Translations under genes and position numbers: made by a program
Assembly: GCF_024166365.1 (NCBI RefSeq)
Contig: NC_064842.1
Coordinates: 23,469,001 to 23,533,000, forward strand
Source of the DNA: Elephas maximus indicus
Taxonomy: Eukaryota; Chordata; Mammalia; Proboscidea; Elephantidae
Length of the DNA stretch: 64,000 nucleotides
Direction: 5' to 3'
Notes under the pieces: generated by a model
What the model was told of the DNA's origin: nothing
Database searches by the model: none
The model's input: the letters and a program-made list of their open reading frames with translations, nothing else
Shown: positions 10,928 through 19,219 of the stretch, one piece after another
How positions within the stretch are numbered: the first letter of the stretch is position 1
How the letters are laid out: every line of letters begins with the position of its first letter

Positions 10928-11120
10928 GTCTTGGGTGTCACAAATGGTTTGGTCTTGACTACTAACATAAAGGTTGGTGGAACACGCCCAGTTGTGCAGT
11001 GGAAGATCTGCTTCCCTATAGATTACAGACAAGAAACCCTATGGAGAAGTTCTATTCTGTGGCACACGGGGTTGTCATGAGTCAGAATAGGCTCAATGGC
11101 AGTAAGTTTGTTTTTTGGGG
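10928..11120 (+). mobile_element. AfroSINE
   Basis: 'ttgggtgtcacaaatggttt' (head), 'aaaggttggtgg', 'gatctgcttccctatagatt', 'acggggttgtcatgagtcag' and 'ctcaatggcagtaagtttg' appear in order. It forms an inverted pair with the next copy, about 40 bp away. Confidence 0.88.
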
Positions 11121-11157
11121 GGGAGTTTACTACTAAGAACCATGCTAGATATGGTGG

Positions 11158-11320
11158 TAAAAACCCAAAACACGTTGCCATCGAGTCGATTCTGACCCAT
11201 AGCAGCCCTATAGGTCAGAGTAGAACTGCCCCATAGGGTTTCCAAGGAGGGGCTGGTGGATTCAAACTGCCAGTCTTTTGGTTAGCAGTCAAGCTCTTAA
11301 CCACTGTGTCACCAGGGCTC
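11158..11320 (-). mobile_element. AfroSINE, short form, well preserved
   Basis: On + it reads 'gccatcgagtcgattctgac', 'ggtcagagtagaactgcccc', 'gggtttccaaggagg' and 'tggttagcagtcaagctctt', ending 'caccagggctc'. Confidence 0.93.
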
Positions 11321-11384
11321 TTAGATACTGTTGTGGTAACATTCAAAAATGCCCTGTTCAAACATCCATGAGAGAGAGGGTTAT

Positions 11385-11465
11385 TAATATCCTAAGTTAG
11401 GAAACTGAAAGAGTTAAGAGACACTGGTTTGAACCTGGGCTGCCTGCCTCCAGAATCTTCTCTCT
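11385..11465 (-). mobile_element. MIR fragment
   Basis: 'taggaaactgaaagagttaa' and 'ggtttgaacctgggctgcct' match the reverse MIR head. Another faint MIR-like piece is at 11,775-11,840. Confidence 0.45.
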
Positions 11466-12629
11466 TAGTTGCAAAGCTTGTCTGTCTCCCAATATACCAA
11501 CCCCATTCTCCAGGGAGCTTACAATCAAGTGGCAGCAACAGGTATGTTCACTAGGAATAACAAGACAAAGAGGAACCTCCTGTAAGGAGATTATAGAGAG
11601 GAAAATATCCTGGCCCACTAAAATGGGAGAAGGGTAAAGGAGAAGGGAGCATCAGCCCGAGTCTAGAAGACAGGCTCGGATTTGCAAGGTGGAAAACCAC
11701 GTCAGAAAGAAGGAAGTTCACGTGGAAAAACATGAAGGCATAAACACACATAATTATGTGTGCTGCTGCTTGATACTTATTACTAATTCTTAAACACTGG
11801 CAGTAACTGTTATTATTCCCTTTGTACAGGTATGGAAACTGTCTTCTGGAAGAGGGTTGATAAGCCAGAAAGGCTGATAAGAATTAGACCCTCCCTTTGT
11901 TATTATACTTGCCAGGGAGCTTAAGTATACTTGAAGGGCCTGACAGAAGAAGGAAAAGGGTGAAGCAAGACATACCCAGAGGAACCATGGGTGTGGCGTC
12001 CGGTCTGTCATGGACTCTTTCCACTGTCCCACACCTCTTGCGTGTCCTCTGTGATCCTCTGTAGGAAACGAGGTTCAGCAACAGTCACCAGGAGATTCCT
12101 GGGTGCCTATGAGCCATATATCCAGAAAAACTGTGGCTCTGTGGTGACAAAAGACTGGGCGTGGAAGAGAGATTTAGGCACCTAACCTGAAACATTTTTT
12201 TGTTTATTTTCAGATGGGAATCTCTCTATGTAGCATACACATTAGTACAACGTCCCGTGTAAACGAGTCCAGTGAACGTTTGTCTACTAACAAACATGCC
12301 GGATCTTATCTATGCAAAAGAGTTCTGGGCCCCAAAGAGTGTCCTTAGAAACGTGTGGTATTAGTCATTTAGATTTTGGCATGTTTCAGTCAAGAAATGA
12401 CCATAAAATCTCAGCGTCGTTTCACAACTAAGGTTTATCTCTTGCCCTCATTTTGTGCCTGTCTCAGGTCACCTGTGGCTGTTTCATGCCGTCCTCGTTC
12501 AGGATCCCAATACTTGCTGGTTTCCTGAAAGAGAAAAAAGAGGCGAAGTGGTGGATCAGACGATGGCTCTCAAAGCTTTGTCTTGGGAGCACACACATAA
12601 CTTTTGCATGTGTTCTGATGGCCAGAGCA
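11466..12629. other. Unassigned stretch
   Basis: Mostly single-copy text with a purine-rich part at 11,570-11,720. No exon or further repeat can be supported. Confidence 0.4.
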
Positions 12630-12826
12630 GTCCCTGGGTGCCATATGGTTAAGCACTTGCCTACTAGCTGAAAGGTTGGTGGTTTGAACCCATCCAGAGG
12701 TGCCTTGGAAGGCAGACATGCTGATCTGCTTCCTAGAGGTCACAGCCTCGAAAACCCCATGGAGCAGTTCTGTTCTGCACACATGGGGTCTCCATGAGTT
12801 GGAATCAACTCAATGGCAACTGACAA
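12630..12826 (+). mobile_element. AfroSINE, long-body form
   Basis: The head is 'gtccctgggtgccatatggtt' and the B-box area 'gttggtggtttgaacccatc'. Then follow 'gctgatctgcttcctagagg' and 'catggggtctccatgagttg', ending 'aatggcaactgac'. Confidence 0.92.
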
Positions 12827-14287
12827 AAATAACAAGCACATTTAGGTCAAAGGTGGCTCTGTCTTCCCTTTACTCAGATTCCTCCCTCCTCACCTCTTCC
12901 CACCCATATCACAGAACTAAGGGTACAGTGCAGAGGTCTTGCTGACATCTAATAAGCCTGGACTAATGAATCAGAAAAAAACCCGTGGCCACCTGCTCCC
13001 TGGGCCTTAAGGGAAAATATAGGACTTGAGCTGAATACGTGGTCATTCCCTTCCCTATTAATTTCCCAAGCTCCTCTGTGGGTTGTGTTCTCTGCTCCAG
13101 TGGGGTGACACAAACATAACAGATGGTACTCTCATGCCCAAGGAGTTTATCTTGCAACACAGTACAGGATATGTTTTTTACAACATAACTCTTATAAGTC
13201 ATTCCTAAACATTTTGGGAATCTTGTGACACAAGAGAGATAAATGCTATTCATGCATGTGAACAGCAGTCGTTTGTAGCCAGTAAGATTATAGATTCATA
13301 TGTATCAGTCAATCATAAATACATGTTTTAGGTTCTGATGCAAGTATACAGAATTCATAAGCAAAGGTTTTGGCTTTTTACAAAATAAAAGTCTAATCTG
13401 ATGGAGAAAAAAAAACAAGTAATGTTAAACAAACAAAAAAGCAATAATAAGAAGAATTTAATATCAACTTCACACATCAAAACCATTTTAACAATTTTAA
13501 GTTTAATCTACTATGATAATCTGAGGTAGACGATTGTAGTTAAAAAAGGAATACACAAGCATTTATAGATTTATCGATAAATAGGTAAGTTTTAAGAAAG
13601 CTTTTTTATTAAGATGAATATGGAGGTAAGAGGGGGGTAAATATCAGCATTGGAATGGCATCCAAACTAGGTTGGAAAGAAAATAAATGAATACATATAG
13701 AAAGGATCAAAAATATGATGCTTACGACACGGGAATCTTCAGCACACAGTGATGTGGGAATCTTGTATCTCTGTATAGTAGAGAAAGAATTATACCCGGT
13801 TTTATTTTTGTTTTCTATTCTTTTTAAAAATATTTTTTTCTTATTACAAAAGATACAGTCATCATAGAACACATGATAAGTCAAAAGAAAGATAAGAGAT
13901 CGTTATTAATCATCTCTAGTCCAGAAATAACCTTAGATCATAACCTTAGATCATAATCATTACCTTTTTTTCTCCCACTAATAACATATCATGAAGGTCA
14001 TGTAATGAAATTCCCATTTCTTCCTTAATATTGTAAAGGGCTGTAATAAAAACAAAGACGCTGTCAAACCTGGGTCATCTAACCAACCTTTTAAACAATG
14101 CACTTTGATGATCTTTTTACCACATTCCTCCCAGATCTGATGGGTGCCCGTTCCCTTTTCTTGACCACGTCAGTAACAGGAAAATCACCAGTTTGCCACA
14201 AAATCATTTCAACTGCTGAAACTCTAATTGTGAGAAGTCCCTCTCTATCCTGAATTTCACCCACCTCCTTGAACCTTCCCCAGAAGA
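12827..14287. other. AT-rich unassigned stretch
   Basis: Nothing coding is seen. A 13-bp unit (aaccttagatcat) is repeated in tandem at about 13,929-13,954. The text at 13,600-14,030 is A-rich and may be an old LINE remnant I cannot place. Confidence 0.4.
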
Positions 14288-14429
14288 GCACTGAGCTTGG
14301 AATCTAATCCAAGTTCTAGCCACCCAATGACTCCATAATCTTGAATAAATCATGTTATGATGTTACTTTACTGTATCAACTTTCTCTATCTACAAAATTA
14401 GACTGATAATATTTGTCCTGTGTTCCTCA
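14288..14429 (+). mobile_element. MIR element
   Basis: 'gcttggaatctaatccaagt', 'tgactccataatcttgaata' and 'ctctatctacaaaattagac' follow the forward MIR order. It ends where the antisense RTE begins. Confidence 0.6.
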
Positions 14430-15785
14430 TGTTGTCGTTGTTAGGTGCTGTCGAGATGGTCCCAACTCACAGAGACCCTATGTACAACAGAAGGAAATAC
14501 TGTCCCATTCTGTGCCACCCTCAAGATCATTGTTATGTTTGGACCCATTGTTGCAGCCACTGTGTCATCCATCTCATTGAGGGTCTTCTTTTTCGATGAC
14601 CCTCTACTGGTATAGTGGTTAAGTGCTATGGCTGCTAACTAAAAGGTCGACAGTTTGAATCTGCCAGGCACTCCTTGGAAACTCTATGGGGCAGTTCTAT
14701 TCTGTCCTATAGGGTCGCTATGAGCTGGAATTGACTTGATGGCAGTGGGTGGGGTTCTACCTTATCAAGCATGATGTCCTTCTCCATGGACCGTTCCCTC
14801 CTGACAATCTGTCAAAAGTACACGAGATGAAGTCTCATCATCCTGGCTTCCAAAGAGCACTCCAGCTGTACTTCTTCCGAGATAGACTTGTTCGTTCTTC
14901 TGGCAGTCTACAGTACATTTGACATTCTTCTCCAACACCATAATTCAAAGGCATGGATTCTTCTTTGATCTTCTTTATTCATTGTCCACCTTTCACATGC
15001 ATATGAGAAGATTGAAAACACCATGGCTTGGGTCAGGTGCACCTTAGTCCTCAAAGTGACACCTTTGCTTTTCAACACTTTGAAGAGGTCTTTTGCATCA
15101 GATTTGCCCAATGTAGTATGTCGTTTGATTTCCTGACTGCTGCTTCCATGGGTATTGATTACAGGTCCAAGTAAAACGAAATCTTGACAACTTCAATGTT
15201 TTCTTCCTTTATCATGATCTTGCTTATTGGTCCAGTTGTGAGGATTTTTGTTTTCTTTATGTTGAGGTGTCATCCATACTGAAGGCTGCAGGCTTTGATT
15301 TCAGTAGCATGTGCTTCAAGTCGTTTTCACTTTCAGCAAGCAAGGTTGTGTCATCCGCATATTGAAGGTTGTCAATGAGTCTTCCTCCAATCCTCATACC
15401 ACACTCTTCATACAGTCCAGCTTCTTGAATTATTTGCTCAGTGTACAGATTGGATAAGTATGGTGAAAAGATACAACCCTCACACACCTTTCCTGATTTT
15501 AAACCAGACAGTATCACCTTGTTCTGTTGGAAGGACTGCCTCTTGGTCTATGTACGGGTTCCATAAAAACACAATTATGTGTTCTGGAATTCCCATTCTT
15601 TGCAATATTATCCATAATTTCTTATGATCCACACAGACAAATGTCTTTACATAGTCAATAAAACACAGGTTGATATTCCTTCAATTCCTGGAGTCTTGTT
15701 GTTTGCCAAAGTCTTCAGTGCAGCCTGAATTTCTTCCTTCAGTATTATCGGTTCTTGATCATTTGTTACCTCCAGAAATATGTTC
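14430..15785 (-). mobile_element. RTE (BovB-type) LINE, 3' half with RT domain
   Basis: The element runs antisense from its 3' end at 14,430 ('gttgtcgttgttaggtgctg'). The reverse transcriptase catalytic motif C is readable as YADD at 15,350-15,361, followed by 'TTLLAES'. The translated stretch 15,257-15,517 holds an intact 86-residue piece of the RT palm and thumb region. RT motif A text is partly lost: near 15,675 the sequence jumps to more upstream RTE text ('tcaattcctggagtcttgtt'), so there is an internal deletion. Stops and shifts break the rest, and an AfroSINE is inserted at 14,609-14,754. RTE LINEs encode an endonuclease plus RT. No endonuclease part is present here, so this copy is dead. 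Confidence 0.9.
14609..14754 (+). mobile_element. AfroSINE inserted in the antisense RTE
   Basis: Short form. RTE text stops at 'gaccctctac' and resumes with 'ttctaccttatcaagc', so a target duplication of about 6 bp (CTCTAC / TTCTAC) flanks it. The head is truncated to 'tggtatagtggttaag'. The rest ('gtcgacagtttgaatctgcc', 'gggtcgctatgagctggaat') is complete. Confidence 0.9.
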
Positions 15786-16162
15786 TCATACGGTGGTTTA
15801 AAGACTCAAGTAAGAAATCTTTTGACAATGCATTTTGAGACATGATATGGAGAGTAAACATATTTCCTCTTCCATTTAATATTTGGAAATATGTTATCAT
15901 CTCCCCCCCAAGTCCCTTCTCTAAGACAAGCTTTCCAATTCCCTCCACCATTTCTTATAAATTAAAATGTCCAGAATCTGAGTCTGGGTTAACTCCTCTG
16001 GATATACGCCAGTTTGTGACTATCTCTCTTAAAATGTGCCACACTGAGCTAAAAAGAATGATCCTGAAGTGGCTGGGTGAGTAGAGAATAAAATAGGAGT
16101 GTCTGCCATTGATTTGTATGGCATTCCACTTTCATGTGTCCTGAGATTCCTATCTACGTCAT
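15786..16162. other. Unassigned stretch
   Basis: Nothing beyond short chance frames is seen between the RTE fragment and the next SINE. Confidence 0.4.
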
Positions 16163-16492
16163 TTACTGGTGGTTCAGTGGTAGAATTTTCATCTTCCATG
16201 TAGGAGATTTGGGCCAAATTTCCAGCCAATGTACCTCATGTGCAGCCACCACTTATCTACCAGGGGAGGCTATGATGATGAACAGGTTTCAGTGGAACTT
16301 CCAAACTAAGAGAGACTAGGAAGAAAGGCCTGGTGACCTAGCTCCAAAAATCAGCTGGTGAAAACCCTATGGATCACGATGGTCTAATCTGTAACTGATC
16401 ATGGGGATGGTGCAGGACCAGGCAGTGATTTGCTCAGTTGTGCATAAGGTTGCCCTGAGTCAGGGGCCGACTCACGGCAGCTAACAACATCA
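16163..16492 (+). mobile_element. SINE with tRNA-Gly-like head, RTE-related body and tail
   Basis: The first 71 bases (16,163-16,233) align without gaps to tRNA-Gly(GCC) as I remember it, with about 50 matches by hand. These include an unbroken 20-base run, GGTGGTTCAGTGGTAGAATT, that covers the A box. The B box is eroded ('gccaaatttcc'). The body then shares 'gaacaggtttcagtggaac', 'actaggaagaaaggcctgg' and 'gtgaaaaccctatggatcac' with the RTE-derived elements. The tail has 'gggatggtgcaggaccaggc' and a CTAACAACA end like RTE. Possible target duplication GTCATTTAC / GTCACTTAT at 16,158 and 16,494. Confidence 0.8.
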
Positions 16493-17117
16493 TGTCACTT
16501 ATAAAGATCTTATTGAACTGCAGCATTTGAGAAATCTTTTTGAGAAGTCTTTCAAAAGTAGCAATTATCAAAATGATAAATGTTGAAAAATAAATATTGA
16601 TGATTTATTTTCTCCTAACCACATAACTGCTTAGATTAGGTATAAGGGGTGACTCTTAAATCAACCAATTTTGCTCTTCATTAACTGAAGAAAGAAGGGG
16701 CTTGAATTCCTACCTAAAATGAGTTTTGAGATTTATCTGACTTTAGGCTGTCTGTGATTTTATTTACTCTGTCTTTCCAGTGATATGAAGAGCTGTAATG
16801 AGCCTGCAAAATACCGAGTACAAAATATAATGACCTGCTTGTTTTTATCGGTCGGTTTTTTTTTTTTTTCCTCAAAAGGCAATTCTAAGAAAGTACAGTT
16901 ATTGACAACTTATCTGAAAATATACCGACCTGACCTGAAATGCTGCACAAAATGACTATTTATTGAGTTGGTAGGATGACTTCGTGAATTGTTAGGTCTT
17001 CTTGACAAACGTAGGTGGGAATCAGAAGCTGCTGAATTAACACTTCACTTTGCTCTGAGTTGAAAAATTTGTGTGGAAAGTTAATCCTAGAAAGATGAGG
17101 AAGGAGGCAGTCATCCA
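16493..17117. other. Single-copy stretch
   Basis: No repeat or exon is recognised apart from a T-run near 16,856-16,870. It marks the left part of the repeat-poor zone around the promoter. Confidence 0.45.
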
Positions 17118-17265
17118 ATCTCCCAGCTCTGTTTCTGTCTCTGCCTTCCTACCTCAAGGCAAGATACTTTGTCATTCTCTGCCTGTTTCTCCACCTGTAA
17201 AAGCTGGAAAAATCCTAAGATCTCTTTTTTTTTTCTAGGACTGTTGAGATCTTATAGGAAATGCA
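17118..17265 (+). mobile_element. MIR element
   Basis: 'ctctgccttcctacctcaagg', 'gtcattctctgcctgtttct' and 'cacctgtaaaagctggaaa' match the forward MIR middle. A T9 run interrupts it. Confidence 0.5.
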
Positions 17266-18356
17266 CTTTGACACCTTCAAAGATTTATGACACTGGTTCC
17301 TGGCCCCTCCTCCCCAAGAAAAGGAATGGATTGGTGTTATTAAGGTAATAAGGATAAGCCATTTGAAGCCGGACTGTGGTTGGCAGTAACAAAGAGCCAA
17401 ATGTAGTATTGTTTGGTATTCTTTTTGTCAATTTCAGGTTCACCCATTCTGAAAATAAAGCTTTACTTCAGAATTCCTGGAATGTGCCCAAGTAGGAAAA
17501 GAAATCAGGTGGTCTGTTTGTGATAATAAATTTTAAGAACTAATTATCATTTTTCTGTGATTTTGCAGCAAAATGTGTTATGAGCTGGGTTGGAACCAGA
17601 ATATCAAATATCCAAAAGTATACAAAAGGGGATAACACTGGAAAAAAAAAATTTAAGTCAAAAATCAAAATAGAGCCCAGGATTTCAGAAACAATGGCTT
17701 CTTATCAAAAATAACTGTCATTAAAATTGCCACAAACACCAGTGAAATGGATTTTGAGGGAAAGGTTAAGGGAATGTCTGTTTTATAAAATATAGTGAAA
17801 ATTTATTTTATTCCTAAACTTCCCAGCCAAGTTTGTAAAATCTCAGACGATTTTTTCTTGTTTTTTTTTTTGTTGTTGTTGTTGTCAAGGAGCCAAAGAT
17901 TTATCGATATTCACGTACACAGATTAAAAAATTTAATCCAAGAACTTTTATCAGCAGAGTCTGAACAGTCAGTCCTCTTTGGCTAATGAATCACCCAAGG
18001 AAAGCCTCAGTCCGGAGACCATCAGGGGGGAAGACCAAGAAACACTGAGAGGAAGCATGCAGGCGTCATCGTAGCTTCTCTGATACAACAAACCAAGAGG
18101 GGGTCTGGCGTCATTTTTTCATTTTCTCTGGATGCTGGGGAGTCTGATTTGCATTAAAAACCGCTGCATTCAATAAACAAAAATAAGGATAATAATGACC
18201 AAAGCGCTATTTGGAACAGAAAACAAACTCAAGCAATGCCTTGAGTGTTTTGCACTGAATTCATTGAAGATTTTATTCGTTGAGCTCTCACTAAGATTAT
18301 TAGGCTCAGCTTGCTTTTAATTTCACTGGCCTCAGTTACTCAAAACAAAAGGAGCC
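17266..18356. other. Single-copy sequence upstream of the promoter
   Basis: No exon is called. An exact octamer ATTTGCAT lies at 18,147-18,154. The block 17,990-18,250 is unusually free of repeats and could hold distal promoter elements; this is inference. Confidence 0.4.
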
Positions 18357-18550
18357 TGGTATGCGTGTGTATGTGTGTGGGAGTATGAGAGTAGGTATTG
18401 TGTAAGGGGGTGTTTGAGTATGTGTGTGTGGGTGCGCCAGTATATGTGTGTGGATGTCTGTGTGTGTGGATATATGTGAGCGTGTGGACGTATGTGTGAG
18501 TCTGTGTGAGTCTGTGTGTGAGAGAATTTGAGCGTGTGTGTTTGTGAGAT
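18357..18550. repeat. TG-rich microsatellite
   Basis: Imperfect (TG)n with TATG, TGGG and TGAG interruptions, about 190 bp, ending some 380 bp before the putative first exon. In antisense it produces a His/Thr-rich open frame that is not a gene. Alternating purine-pyrimidine runs of this type can adopt Z-DNA. Confidence 0.9.
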
Positions 18551-18929
18551 GTATCGTACACAGGCTTTGTACATTCTTCACATTGCAAACCCATCAACAA
18601 AAGGAGGAAGGAAGAAGATCTGAAGGGAATGGGTGGCTTTTGTGGGTTGAGGGGATGGAGAATGTCTCCACATAAACAAGAAGGTTTGGATGGGAAGTCT
18701 GCTAAAAAAAAAAAAAAGAAGAAATGTGAAGAGCTGGCCACAAGGTTGTAAATCCACAGACTGGAAGGAGGAAAAGAGAAACACTGCAAGCGACTGGAGT
18801 GTGTGTGGCTGCAACGTTCGTGGGCTCGAGGAGAAACAAGCGCTGAGGGAAACCGAGAAGGGGGGTGGCGGGTGTGATTTGTTTGGTGTTCGGAGCCAAT
18901 AGAAAGGCCAGACTGTGCTAATATCCCCA

Positions 18930-19213
18930 TGCAGCGCCGAGAGGAGTCAGAGCCGAGTCTCCGCGCTCGGTCCGCCGCCGCCGCCGCCGCCGAGCCAGGC
19001 CGGGAGCGCGGAGCCAGGCCGCCCGCCGCCAGCCCTCCGCCGCCGGCGCGCGGCTCATGGGCGTCTGCTGGCGTCCGCCAGGGGCGAGCTGAGCGCGGCC
19101 GCCCGACGGCGAACTTCCACACCTCTTTGGACTCTACGACTCCCAGGCAGGAGAGGGAGCGGGAGCCGAGAGAGAAGGGACCCGAGGAGGAGCCATCCGT
19201 CACGTCATTGCAG
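18930..19213 (+). other. Putative non-coding first exon (5' UTR)
   Basis: A GC-rich stretch runs from about 40 bp after the CCAAT box to a splice donor, CAG|GTATGC, with the exon ending at 19,213. The start is a guess, because CpG promoters initiate at several sites. Within it are (CCG)n at 18,972-18,991, a duplicated GAGCCAGGCCG 11-mer (18,992 and again about 19,010), and two upstream ATGs. One at 18,929 opens a frame that crosses the donor. One at 19,057 opens an 11-codon frame ending at 19,092, with G at +4. A CRE-like TCACGTCA sits at 19,200-19,207. No downstream coding exon lies in the window, so the gene cannot be named. A coding first exon is possible but less likely, given the low-complexity Ala/Arg/Pro translation. 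Confidence 0.6.
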
Positions 19214-19219
19214 GTATGC
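19214..19219 (+). promoter_or_regulatory. Splice donor of putative exon 1
   Basis: GTATGC follows CAG. Positions -3 to +5 fit the mammalian donor consensus and +6 does not. No other donor in the CpG island is as well placed. Confidence 0.55.

Noticed and set aside
13929..13954. Tandem 13-mer as the start of a CRISPR-like or satellite array
   Set aside because: Only two units; simple local slippage in a mammalian genome.
14430..15785. A retroviral pol gene
   Set aside because: The RT text and 3' end are of RTE/BovB LINE type, with no protease, RNase H or integrase and no LTRs.
16163..16233. A functional tRNA-Gly gene
   Set aside because: The B box and anticodon arm are eroded and the segment runs directly into SINE body, so it is a SINE head.
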